Shown here: positions 56,301-64,000 of the stretch, in pieces
Position numbering within the stretch: position 1 is the stretch's first letter
Layout of the letters: each line of letters opens with the position of its first letter
Origin: Cheilinus undulatus
Lineage: Eukaryota; Chordata; Actinopteri; Labriformes; Labridae
Length of the DNA: 64,000 nucleotides
Reading direction: 5' to 3'
Assembly (NCBI RefSeq): GCF_018320785.1
Contig: NC_054876.1
Location: forward strand, 22,032,212-22,096,211
The notes under the pieces: generated by a model
Told to the model about the DNA's origin: nothing
Database searches by the model: none
What the model saw: the letters and a program-made list of their open reading frames with translations, nothing else
Translations under genes and position numbers: made by a program

Positions 56301-58824
56301 ATTTTCAACAGGAATGAGTAATTTTAAACTGAATTCACCTTTTAACACCCAAATTTGAGCCGGCTCACTGGGCTTCTCTGAGAAGTCAGAAATTAATCAA
56401 GCATTACATTCAACCACTAAAACTCATTTTTCTGTTCAGGAATGCAAGTAAATAACTATAATTTGAAATATTAATCAAGAAATATGAATGTGCTTTACTA
56501 TTTTTTCAGTTTTTTTGTAAATCAGTAAATTTGAAAATTCATGGATAACAATAATAATTATATTTTAGCATTAAAAATATCATTTGGGTTAAAGAGCTTC
56601 TACATATTGGTGTATTAACCATTGCAGAAACATAAAAAATGATTTTGGTTATTACCAATGCTGTTAATTTAGGGCAGCTGTGGCATAAACCTTACTTTGT
56701 GTGGTGGTCTAATAAATTTGTTAAGCACTGTACATGATTTTAAACATCCACATTAAGTCTCTTTGTTGATAATTGGACGTTTTTCTGTAAAAACACACTG
56801 TAAGAGCACTTGTTCATGTCTTGATAGAAAAGTTATTTCAGTCCCAGAAGGCTTTTAATGGATTTTTCCAGGTTGTCCACATTCTTTTGCTTTTGTCAAG
56901 AGTTCACAGGTTCAGGTACGGGTCCCTAACAGAGGATCAAAGGAGGCGGTTGCCATGACAACACAGTCCTGCCCTGGGTTAGCTTTTTACTGACAGCAGG
57001 TGAGACAGTGATGTATGTTTTTCAGGTCACTATGTGTGCATGTAAAGCTAAGAGATGATGAGGAAAATGATGATGGCAGTTTTACATGTTCATGTGAGCT
57101 TTGAAAGTTTCAGGGTTGGATGTAATTCAGGACGTTAAATAGTTAAGTGTGTTACTGGGAAAACACCAGATATTAGTTAAACTTTTTATTTCTTCATTTA
57201 TTTGACTAAATGTGCTGTTCATGTCAGAAAAAAAGTAATGATACTGATTATACTCTAAAAATGCAGGTTGATGTATATAAAATCATTTGAAATACATCTA
57301 TAGATGATCCAATATCATTTTTTCCCTTCTGATACCAATTCTGATAGCAGAGAGTTGGATATCAGCTGATATCAGTGTAAACTTTCTGGACTCATATCAA
57401 CTTTTATCATAAAATTTGTCTTATGTAAGCAACCAGTGTAATGGTTTAACTGGTATTGGACTGACTGGTGACACCAGCGTTAATTTTGATAGCTAATTTT
57501 AATTTTAGTCTCAGTCTTAGTCTTTGGATTAAATGCCTTTTAGTTTTAGACACATTTTAGTCATTTCTACCATTTATAGTTTCAGTCCATAAAAAGTCCT
57601 CTCACTTTAGTCTTAGCCTTTAGTCCAAGCCGGTGTTCATTTTGTCGACAAAAAACTATGACTAAAAAGGTTCATCAACAGCTTTTTTTTTTTCCTGTGG
57701 GAAAGACGAGAATGACACTAGCCTTTGATAGATCTTTGATAACAAAAAAATTCACAGAAATGAAGTTTAGTTTACATCGAGATGACTGAAACTAGCCTGA
57801 AATGTAATTTAGTTTTAGTCAGACATTCAAAATCTATAACATTTTTCCCCATGGGTAAATCGATCAAAATAAAACGCATCTGTATCTCTTCTGCCTCTGA
57901 GCTGTAGAAGCAGGGATCCCTTAGTCTAGTCTTTCTCATGGAAAAAAGGCTGTGGACGAACATTTTTAGTCATAGTTCTAGTTGACAAAATTAACAATGG
58001 GCGCTCGCTTCCTGAAGAATGTATCCGTGTCTTCAGACATTAATGCTACTTGGGGAGAGTTTGCTTGGTCACATTTATAGAGATAAACAATAGAGAAGAA
58101 AACTTAAGTGACTGCAAATGCTTGATTAAAAAAATTAAAATGGCTCATTAATTGTACTTTGTGTCCCCATTAAGACTTTGAGTAGTTCCTGTGTCTGAAA
58201 GCCACACATTTGCATTTAAATTCCCAGTGTATGAAACAAAAACATGACTAAAAAAGTTAAATATTTGAGTATCGTGTTATGGTTGCATAAGGAGCCTCAG
58301 AATATTTTCAGCATACTGAAGTTTGGGAAAGGCTGATTTATACCAAAGTTTTTAGGTGTCAAGTCTCCCCCTCCTTTTTGAAATGTTAATTTGTGTTCTA
58401 CTTTTTTACTGTCATGTCATCCATACGTCTTATTTTCTTCATGAGCCACCATGGTTTGCCAAAAAAATGTCCTTAGAAAATTGTATCCACACTACTTTAC
58501 AAAAACTCAAGCTGATGTCTTCAAAATCAAACATTTAGAAGATACTGAATAAATACTTTAAAGGCCTGTAATCAGCTTGGTTTTGTCTGCTAAAGCTACT
58601 TTTGATTTGTGATAGTGTTACAGAAAAACGCTGAGTCATCCTTTAATGTTAGGGAAAGAGTTACAACAAGGTCATAACAAATACACAAAGAATTGCGTGA
58701 TTCACGGCATGTAAAGATTTGTGTTTGTGTGAGACTCACCAGCCCATGGAGGGAGTGATCTGTCCGACGCCGCCTGGAGGGAGGGAGTAGTACCCTGAGA
58801 GGTCCTGGGACTGCCTGTGAACGC
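34914..58824 (-). CDS. tcf7: Transcription factor 7 (TCF-1), 3' portion, E-tail form; 5' exons off the window
   Basis: HMG-box DNA-binding effector of Wnt/beta-catenin signalling, nuclear. Coding exons in transcription order are 58824-58740, 51771-51682 (cassette), 49838-49719, 48250-48091, 47197-47090, 43373-43325, 40614-40542 and 35310-34914. All phases agree, giving 359 residues to TGA with the cassette, or 329 without. Order of domains: linker region ([18 protein letters not shown]), PHPAIVPP motif, HMG box from [18 protein letters not shown] to SARDNY, basic [10 protein letters not shown] tail, C-clamp (CRARFG ... WCGPC ... KKKCIRY), then a Pro/Ser/His-rich E-tail. The DPGSPKK[10 protein letters not shown] segment matches human TCF7, as I recall it, rather than TCF7L2 or LEF1. 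The N-terminal beta-catenin-binding exons were not found and must lie past 64000. Linkage with skp1 and ppp2ca supports tcf7. Confidence 0.93.
35640..37349 (+). mobile_element. Tc1/mariner transposon (degenerate) in the last tcf7 intron
   Basis: A transposase relic runs left to right. It has an N-terminal HTH region ([14 protein letters not shown]-like near 35910), then WSDET with the first catalytic Asp (about 36295-36310). Next come [20 protein letters not shown] (about 36415-36475), QQDN with the second Asp (about 36560), and finally [16 protein letters not shown] onward (36955-37158, ending TKY-stop). The frame is broken by stops, frameshifts and a 0.33-kb insertion (36590-36916). The right end GGGGTGAATACTTTTCAGTG is followed by TA; the left outer repeat is missing. 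Fragments of the same family occur at 214-562 and 48980-49322, and a related one at 61234-61640. Confidence 0.85.
36590..36916. mobile_element. insertion inside the Tc1 copy
   Basis: The Tc1 coding sequence is interrupted after CAGAAATG and resumes at TTAAAGACAACAAGGTGAAT. The intervening 0.33 kb has no transposase similarity. Its ends and any target duplication are not resolvable by eye; it may be a small non-autonomous element. Confidence 0.45.
37868..38046 (-). mobile_element. tRNA-derived SINE (minus orientation)
   Basis: On the minus strand: a tRNA-like head (GGTACTGGTGGTCTAAAGG with A-box-like spacing and a GTCGACC B-box-like remnant), a body with CTCTGTGGCTCC and TATCCACTGTC, and a tail AATAAAGG...CCCAAAAATAAATC. 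The body and tail match 32371-32508, so two copies of one family are present. Pol III box assignment is approximate. Confidence 0.6.
38050..40541. other. tcf7 last intron, right part
   Basis: No coding exon recognised between the C-clamp exon and the SINE; contains the tandem duplication at 39226-39530. Confidence 0.5.
39226..39530. repeat. two-copy tandem duplication, about 185-bp period
   Basis: TTCTTCAAACTCTGC...GAGATTTTGGAGGTCAGAGGTCAAGG recurs about 185 bp later as TTCTTCAAACTTTGC...TAGATTTTAGAGGTCAAAGGTCAAGG, each followed by a related TTAGACCT / TTGGGCCTTAT segment. The copies have diverged substantially. The GAGGTCAAAGGTCAAGG core resembles a known class of fish tandem repeats. Confidence 0.6.
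40542..40614 (-). CDS. tcf7: tcf7 exon: C-clamp, first part
   Basis: Encodes (D)[18 protein letters not shown] then WCGPC(R), with three of the four C-clamp cysteines. Splice phases 1 in and 2 out. The exon defines the E-type isoform. Confidence 0.94.
41440..41998 (+). mobile_element. LINE (L2-like) 3' end
   Basis: Contains the diagnostic 3'UTR texture of fish L2-like LINEs: a long CT-rich stretch, TGAGTCTGGCTATGCTTG, TTAAAGGGATTTCCTTGCCA, then CGCCTTGAGATAACTTT and CTGGCGCTACAAAC, ending in a short GATT repeat tail (about 41984-41996). No ORF survives. The left boundary is uncertain. It lies in the tcf7 intron between the basic-tail and C-clamp exons. Confidence 0.65.
42000..43324. other. 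tcf7 intron, no feature recognised
   Basis: AT-rich intronic DNA; short frames have no recognisable content. Confidence 0.5.
43325..43373 (-). CDS. tcf7: tcf7 exon: basic tail / nuclear localisation signal
   Basis: A 49-bp exon encoding [16 protein letters not shown] plus G of the next Asp codon. It is the DNA-bending basic tail that follows every TCF/LEF HMG box. Confidence 0.92.
43380..47089. other. tcf7 intron, no gene recognised
   Basis: Intronic DNA with a C-rich run at 45027-45046. Overlapping open frames on both strands at 43771-44167 have no recognisable domains. Confidence 0.45.
47090..47197 (-). CDS. tcf7: tcf7 exon: HMG box, second part
   Basis: Encodes [20 protein letters not shown] to SARDNY, helix 3 and the minor-wing end of the HMG box. 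Thr replaces the usual Gly in the LYPGWSARDNY signature. Confidence 0.96.
48091..48250 (-). CDS. tcf7: tcf7 exon: HMG box, first part
   Basis: Encodes [16 protein letters not shown], then the HMG box helix 1-2 region from [14 protein letters not shown] to INQILGRR. The acceptor CCCTCACAG and the donor AGG|GTGAGA are visible. Confidence 0.96.
48980..49322 (-). mobile_element. Tc1/mariner element, 5'-terminal fragment (minus orientation)
   Basis: The same terminal sequence as 214-562: TCAGGTGATCC, CAATTGGCTGGACATCTGTTG, TTTGTAGAAATCTG, ATTGATCAAGACTGATTTATAAAATCAA, ending AGGGGTGAATACTTTTAGTAGG. No transposase remains. It lies in the tcf7 intron between two linker/HMG exons. Confidence 0.65.
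49719..49838 (-). CDS. tcf7: tcf7 exon: pre-HMG linker ([11 protein letters not shown]...)
   Basis: Encodes [31 protein letters not shown] and ends DRGMYV across the junction. The donor GT|GTAAGT keeps the V-K-P-Q join seen in LEF1. Confidence 0.92.
49840..51681. other. tcf7 intron, no feature recognised
   Basis: Intronic AT-rich DNA between the FSHPLM exon and the cassette exon; nothing recognisable. Confidence 0.5.
51682..51771 (-). CDS. tcf7: tcf7 cassette exon of LEF1 type (QPVYP...GFRQSY)
   Basis: A 90-bp exon with phase TG|G in and AG|G out, so it can be included or skipped without shifting the frame (W-Q-S ... S-R-F versus W-F). It encodes [20 protein letters not shown] and a Ser/Tyr-rich end, clearly homologous to the QGQPVYPISTGGFRQPYPSS exon of LEF1 and TCF7L2. 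The splice sites are CTGCTGTGCTGTCAG and AG|GTATCG. I recall human TCF7 joining W directly to F without it. Confidence 0.85.
52392..52600 (-). promoter_or_regulatory. tcf7: possible internal tcf7 promoter / alternative first exon
   Basis: On the tcf7 strand a frame from an ATG at 52591 stays open for 66 codons, to a consensus donor CCCG|GTAAGA (exon end 52392). Its phase fits the cassette exon at 51771 (CG|G, then QSQPVYP). On the opposite strand the block holds a perfect TCF/LEF site CCTTTGATAT (52469-52478) directly abutting TATAAAAG (52479-52486). A transcript starting here would lack the beta-catenin-binding domain, as do the known dominant-negative TCF-1 forms. The peptide itself is not recognisable, so the exon is speculative. 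Confidence 0.25.
53604..54010. repeat. imperfect foldback sequence
   Basis: The left arm is rich in ACTTTTACA, ACATTTC and GAAACAAATTTAC; the right arm is rich in the complements GTAAATTTGT, GAAATGTAAC and TTGTAAAAGT. This gives a long, imperfect inverted repeat with arms near 190 bp and no coding sequence. Probably a decayed foldback or MITE; limits approximate. Confidence 0.35.
54011..56185. other. tcf7 intron, no gene recognised
   Basis: Intronic DNA with no recognised exon or repeat. Confidence 0.5.
56186..56730. mobile_element. complete Tc1/mariner-type MITE, 28-bp perfect TIRs, TA duplication
   Basis: The left terminus CAGTGCTTAACAAATTTATT and the next eight bases AGACCACC are repeated exactly, inverted, at the right end (GGTGGTCT...GCACTG). 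TA flanks both ends (56184-56185 and 56731-56732). The 545-bp interior is AT-rich without coding capacity. The perfect TIRs suggest relatively recent mobilisation by a trans-acting transposase. Confidence 0.88.
57474..57999. mobile_element. foldback DNA element with GTTAATTTTG termini
   Basis: The left end CGTTAATTTTGATAGCT is inverted at the right as AGTTGACAAAATTAAC. Repeated TTTTAGTC / GACTAAAA motifs occur throughout, including an inverted inner copy of the terminus at about 57631-57665 (GTTCATTTTGTCGACAAAAA). It resembles an abundant class of teleost non-autonomous DNA elements. No clean target duplication was identified. Confidence 0.5.
58740..58824 (-). CDS. tcf7: tcf7 exon: central linker ([13 protein letters not shown]...)
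   Basis: Encodes [10 protein letters not shown] to ITPSMG plus TG of a Trp codon. The acceptor is TCCTGCAG and the donor TG|GTGAGT. Corresponds to the human VHRPLQTPDLSGFYSL segment. It is the most 5' tcf7 exon found in the window. Confidence 0.9.
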
Positions 58825-58829
58825 CTGCA

Positions 58830-61233
58830 GGACACACACATTTACACACATTAGCATCATTGTGTTTTCTCTTGTATTTTGAAACTTCAAATGTCACATG
58901 TACACACTAAAATAGTTGCAATCCTCTACTTTTCTTAACCTGTAATGCACACAAAAAAGCATGCACGCACTCATTAGGGTGAGGTCAATGGCCCCTGGGT
59001 TTGGCCCCTAGCCTGACAGATTATTAGGGTTATTAGGAGTCTGGGAACCTGGTATTAAAAGCTGAAATGGCCTTAATGACACAGGTCACAAGCTGCGGTT
59101 CCCATCTCAGAGCATGATGCTGCAGTTATGTGAGACGAAACATTTGTGTAAGTGATCAGGCTCCACTGGGAGGCCATGTCGCCAGTTGGTTTCACTGGTT
59201 TACTGTTGGTTTACACACAGACAGAAATGAGCAGACGCACACCCAAACATGCACACAAACATCACTCCGTCTCTACTTTTAGCAACGTTTTCCAACAAAA
59301 GAAACACAGACGGCCTGACTCTGCACACTCTCGCAGTAAATATCCTCCCTCTCTCTCTCTTTGTGCCCTTCAAAGGAAGTCATTTGTCAACAGGCAGCAC
59401 CTAGCACTTAGCGCGGCCCGGCTGCTAACCTGTGTTTGCTGCGCAGGAATGCTCTCGATGACTGTAATTTGGCTGCGGCTCCGGGCCTGTTTCAGGACCC
59501 CGAGCCACTATAAATCTGGACGACAGGAATGTGACTAAGTCAGTCGACCTGTCTTACCACTGTCATCCATCCTCCCCTCCCCTCTGTCTGTCTCACCACA
59601 CCTATCCTCCCTCATGTTTTCTCCACGCCCTCTGCCCTTCTACTGTCCAGACCCCTCAGCGCCTCATTTTTGTCCCCTTTCTCACCTTTATTCTACCTTT
59701 TACCTCTTACCCCCTCTTTTTTAGTCCATCATTACAGACCTTTTCTTTCCTCTCCCGTCGTTCATTTGTCTCTTCCTGAAAATTATCCTCTAATGTGATA
59801 CATCTGTGGTCTCTCAAATCCTACGTTGCCTCCCATGGTTGTTCTGTCTTCCAAAAATGTAAACAAGATGCCAAAGATGTTTTTCTGCTGGTAACATGTC
59901 TATCTAAACTTAGCTGAATGTTATCACAAATAATTTGCACTTAGTCTTAGTCTTTGTATAAAAATGATCAGTACTTTTAAGAGTATTTTAGGTCCAGTTA
60001 AAAAGTCTACAGTTTAGATTAACTTAATTAGCTGGATTGTTAAATTAATAGGAATGTTAAATACTTACATTAATACATTATCAATCCTTCAATTAATCTT
60101 GATACTAAGTTTTTATTGATACCACTGCAATACTTTTTGATTGTTTGGTGGTCTTGTCACATTTTTACCATAGAAATAAGATCTTTGATGAACATTTCTC
60201 CTCATATTTTGTTGGTAAAATTAACATTACTTCAGACTTTCAAAATCAAAACAAAGTTGAGATATGAGACTCTTAAAGCTAGCTTTTCCATCTTAAAACA
60301 TCTGATCAACCAGCTCCAATACAATAATCTTTCTGCTGAAGAAAATGTGAAATAAGTCACTTTGTCTGACCCCAGTACTATCTGGCTGCTATATGGCTCT
60401 GAAAGGTATACAATTTACAGACAGTGAAAGTGGTGGATCAAGAGGAACAAATTGGGGTAATTTCTTCTCCTTTTGCTTTTGTAGGCCATGTAGAAGAATC
60501 TGTTTAATTTTCTGTCTCTTTCATAACCACTTCAACTCCTCACGGGAGCTTTAATACATTTTATTTATTGCTAGGGCATTATTCTAATTTGTTTCCAACT
60601 GGACATAACTTGTTAGTCAACAAGTGAGTTAAGCAATAACTGGCAAAAGGGTAAAAAATCTGATCTCAGTGACGCAGCAAGGACATCTGTATCACTGAGC
60701 AGTGCTGTAACATCCTCCCATCAGTGGTCTGCATGTGTCATGGTTACATCACGGAGGCGTTTTGTGTCAAACCGTACATCTTAAACAGTAAGCACAGGGT
60801 TTGTTTATCCTCAGTCCTGACTGACATCAGCACAGCATGACAACATACTGACTCACATCTCCATGAGAGAGCTGCATTTTTGCAAACACTAAAAACCATC
60901 AAACACACAGACTTCTAAAGTTTAGATGCTGACTCAGCTTTCCTTGCAGGACAGTGCTGCATGTATCTTATGTAAATTAAACATTTCGTGCAGAGCTGAT
61001 GAGTTAGAAGAGACATTTTTTCATATTGGCTGCAACAGATGTGGTCACAGTTGAAGAACATAAATCGCTTGGATGACATGAAGCTCTCTGGGTTAATCGC
61101 TGAGAGATAACAGACTGGAGAGCAAAACATATCCTTACTTTTCCGTTTCACTTTTTTAACTTTACCTTTTCGTCTCCTGTGAGGACTCAGATACTTGTAA
61201 TAAAACAAACTAAAATGAATACTGGTGCATCTA
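58830..61233. other. tcf7 upstream intron, no exon recognised
   Basis: Contains a GC-richer, high-complexity patch at about 59150-59540 with a TCF-like TTCAAAGG at 59369-59376. A pyrimidine-rich stretch follows at 59560-59770. No N-terminal tcf7 exon was recognised. Confidence 0.45.
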
Positions 61234-61640
61234 CAGTGCCTATAAAAAGTATTCACCCCCTTGGATGCTTTATCCTTCTACTGATTTTAGTGACAAAGAG
61301 CAAGCCACTGTTGAAGAAAACTCAGATTAAATCTGGACTAGAGCTTGCCATACGGCATGTTGGAGACTCCATGGTCATGCGGAAGAAAGCCCTTTTGTCT
61401 GATGGGACCAAAATTGTTTGGCGCTATGTTTGGTGGACATCAAACATTGGTGGCAGCATCACGCTGTGGGGATGCTTCTCAGCAGCTGGACCTGGAAGGC
61501 TTGTAAAGGTAGCGGGTAAAACGAATGCAGAAAATTTGGGAAAATCCTGGAGGACAATCTTATTCAGTCTGCATGAGAACTCCAGTTCTGGAGCAGATTT
61601 ATTTTCCAACAAGACAATGACTCAAAGCATACACTGAAAG
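61234..61640 (+). mobile_element. Tc1/mariner element, internally deleted copy
   Basis: Preceded by TA, it begins CAGTGCCTATAAAAAGTATT then CACCCCC, a typical Tc1 terminus, and jumps directly to transposase sequence: CCACTGTTGAAGAAAACTCA, a catalytic-Asp region reading LSDGTK where WSDET is expected, GGSITLWGCFSAAGPGRLVK, and SNKTMTQSIH where QQDNDPKHT is expected. Both catalytic regions are altered and the C-terminus is missing. It is related to the 35640-37349 copy but is a distinct, diverged insertion. Confidence 0.75.
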
Positions 61641-61644
61641 CTAC

Positions 61645-63600
61645 ACAGAAACTGTCAAAATCATATTCACACATATGTAATTTCCCCTCTAAATACTAGT
61701 AACACATCCACTGTATAGTTTAAACACGCCTTTGCTAGAAACAGGTGGAATAAGTAGGTCTTTTCAGTTGGGATGTTATAGATAAAAGTAAAAATTGTAC
61801 CTTTTTTGACAGAACCAAGGAACCACTGATCAAACTGCTACCATGGGGCTGGTGCACCCTGCAGAAACAGCCTTTCTTTGAATTTTCAGCAGCACAAGTC
61901 CAGACAGTGCCAAAGCACAAAACTCCAAGTGTAGCTCATTGTAGCATTTAGCTTGTAGCATTTTGCCACTTCTACAGCTGCACTGTATTGAGAGATCTGA
62001 GACCACTATCAGTTAAATGAGTTGTGCTATGTATTTACACCACTCCAGTATCTTTGCCTCTTCATCCGTTCACAGATAGTTTGTTACAACAAACCAACAG
62101 AGGCTCGTTGTTTGCCGGAGGGCTAACATCAGTCTGAATGTACCCTCAGGCTAGTATATATTTTTATGTATCAAAACTGTACATCATAAGGTTAACTAGC
62201 ATTTTCCCTTTCATTTAGACTGATCAGTGCAAATACAATGTTGCACTGTTAGACAACGATATAACCCAATAAAAATAATAAATAAGCATTATTATTTAAT
62301 TACACATTTCTTTTTCACATAATTGAATTAAAAGAACTCCAAATCCCACATGTTGTCTGAGACGACTGCTTACTTAACATGAAAAATCATAAATCCTGAA
62401 CAGAATTTACCCACAAACTTAACTTTGACACTAATCACCCACTCTTGAATGTGACTGAAACCTACAGCAGGTTTTAGTAATCATGTTTTTGCTTCAGTTT
62501 TGACATTATCTCAACTTTGTTGATGGGAAACCTGCAGGGGAAAATTGTCAGCAGAAATGGGGCTGTTTTTGCTGGAATGTCCCTTTAACAGCCAACATCT
62601 AATGACAACCACAGCGACCACTTCATGCTCTCCTAGTCAGCAGTGCAGGAAAGATTTTGAAGAGCAACTTTATTAGTCAAAGTGGCTCAATGTTAAAACG
62701 TGTGCACGTTAAACTGAGAGTTAAAGGAGCTGAAAATAGCAATCCTGCTCTGATAACGTGCTGTGGTGTTTTAACCACTGAGAGTGTAAGTGCTGCAGCA
62801 TCACAGCCTTTAAATGACTAAACAAACAGCCGGTGTGGTGACATAAAAGAGCACGAGACCAGAGAAAACTTTGTTACAGTAAGGCGGTAAAGAGTGATGA
62901 CTAATTTTTATTTATGTACAGAAACAGTTACTTTTGTTTAGACAAAACACCAAAAGATCACACTAAGATTAAAAGTTCATTTTTACAGTGTAAAACAGCA
63001 TCTAATAAACCCATCTATACTATGACTGTTTCCACTTATGTCTTATTATTCATCATGTTTCGTTTCACACAGTTTCTATTTTCCTCATGGTGATTTTAAG
63101 AGTGTGACTCACAATTTATCATTAATATAAATGTGAGTAAAAAGGCAATTTGTTGTTTTGGGATCTTTCTTAATATCTCCATGTTGCTTTAGCTTGTGTT
63201 TATATATATAATAAAATCAAGATCTAGTATGGTATATTATAGTATATAGTATCGAGTATACCACCAAAAAGAAAACATCACAATACTAGGAACATTATTT
63301 GTATGTTCTAAAATGATACAATTATTGCAACTAAAGGTATATTAATGATTGTCTGTAATGCGAGGCACTGAAGTTCCAACAAAACCTACTTATATTAAGT
63401 ATTATTTTTAATCTAAAGGTTCAGCACACTGTCTAAAATGCATGGGTTAGGGTTAGGATTTATTACAGTTGAAAATTTAGCTGTTAAAGAAAGGGTAAAG
63501 GAGATTTTTTTTTCAAATCAAGGGACATCTATTTACTTGAGATAGATTTTTTCAGAACTGTAAACAGAAGTGGTTGTTTTTAAACATCATCTGGAAAACA
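61645..63600. other. tcf7 upstream intron or intergenic, no feature recognised
   Basis: AT-rich sequence with a short TA run near 63202; no gene recognised. Confidence 0.5.
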
Positions 63601-63839
63601 ACTAAAAAGATGGCTTGGTTTTCAGGGAGTTTATTTTCCACTGCAGTATACACCACTTAATCGTAGGCGGGGTTGTCATGATGTGACTGCATGAAACTGC
63701 AATGTTGTCCAACACAACAATACCAACAATAACAGTAACTGCTCTGTGGCTTGTCATCAGAGTAAAGACGTGTTTTTTTTTTTTTTTCCAGAGATGTTGC
63801 AAGAAGCGAGACAACATATGGATAAAAAGTACAGGAGAG

Positions 63840-64000
63840 TTCAGCAAGTTGCACCGAGAAGCATCCCCACAGCATGATAATGCCACCACCGTGCTTCACG
63901 GTGGGGATGGTGTGTTTGTGGCGATGTGCAGTGTTTGGTGTTGAGATTTAAAGAGTTTTCTTCTAAAGAAGCGTTCTCTGGTGAAGAACCCAGGCAACAG
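63840..64000 (-). mobile_element. Tc1-like transposase fragment, runs off the right edge
   Basis: On the minus strand the reading includes a conserved [14 protein letters not shown] motif, the segment between the first and second catalytic Asp of Tc1 transposases, preceded by degraded sequence with TTCACCAGAGAACGC. Similarity stops near 63840, where a poly-A/T tract and unrelated DNA begin (about 63601-63840). Its remainder lies outside the window. Confidence 0.65.

Noticed and set aside
59152-59538. 128-codon plus-strand frame
   Set aside because: No domain, antisense to tcf7, composition explained by a GC-rich patch; kept only as a possible regulatory region.
61801-61858. Exon-like segment on the minus strand (TTTCTGCAG acceptor, AAAAAG|GTACAA donor, HQPHGSS reading)
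   Set aside because: Tested as an upstream tcf7 exon because of a weak resemblance to QPPHG, but the phase needed to join 58824 introduces a stop and the rest does not match.
63602-63840. Minus-strand continuation of the Tc1 fragment
   Set aside because: Open frames continue, but transposase similarity ends near 63840 at a homopolymer; treated as unrelated sequence.

Overview
The window is vertebrate nuclear DNA, almost certainly from a ray-finned (teleost) fish. Coding exons are short and separated by long, AT-rich, transposon-laden introns with GT/AG boundaries. Tc1/mariner, hAT, LINE (L2-like), tRNA-SINE-like and palindromic MITE repeats of the kind common in fish genomes fill the non-coding space. 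No bacterial operons, CRISPR arrays, rRNA or tRNA genes were seen.

Three protein-coding genes are recognisable and were assembled exon by exon. (1) ppp2ca, + strand, 7373-19422, seven coding exons, 309 aa: catalytic subunit of protein phosphatase 2A. (2) skp1, + strand, 23363-32584, five coding exons, 163 aa: the adaptor of SCF ubiquitin ligases. (3) tcf7, - strand, 34914-58824: the 3' part of the TCF-1 gene, covering the Groucho/linker region, HMG box, basic tail, C-clamp and E-tail. Its N-terminal beta-catenin-binding exons lie beyond the right edge. The order and orientation (skp1 and tcf7 tail to tail, ppp2ca beyond skp1 on skp1's strand) match human 5q31 TCF7-SKP1-PPP2CA. All three act in or around Wnt/beta-catenin control: PP2A in the destruction complex, SKP1 in SCF-betaTrCP turnover of beta-catenin, TCF-1 as the nuclear effector. 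The link is from established knowledge; the neighbourhood itself is simply old synteny.

Layout: 1-5650 repeat relics (Tc1 end, possible LTR-like repeat, LINE reverse transcriptase relic); about 5670-5810 a promoter-like patch; 6011-6181 a near-perfect hairpin element; 7085-19985 ppp2ca, whose 9.8-kb first intron contains a promoter-like island and a small membrane-protein-like ORF at 13.6-14.5 kb; 20.1-22.4 kb intergenic with DNA-transposon remnants; 22.4-33.0 kb skp1, with a complete internally deleted hAT element (8-bp target duplication) in one intron and a SINE in another; 33.27 kb an exon-like sequence in phase with skp1; 34.9-64 kb tcf7 and its introns, with Tc1 copies, an L2 tail, SINE, tandem duplication and two TIR-bearing MITEs.

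Points most worth a second look: a LEF1-type cassette exon kept inside tcf7 (51682-51771), a possible tcf7 internal promoter/first exon with a TCF site near 52.4-52.6 kb, the small nested ORF in ppp2ca intron 1, and the possible alternative skp1 terminal exon at 33271-33381. All coordinates come from reading the sequence by eye; similarity calls are from memory of the protein families, with no database search.
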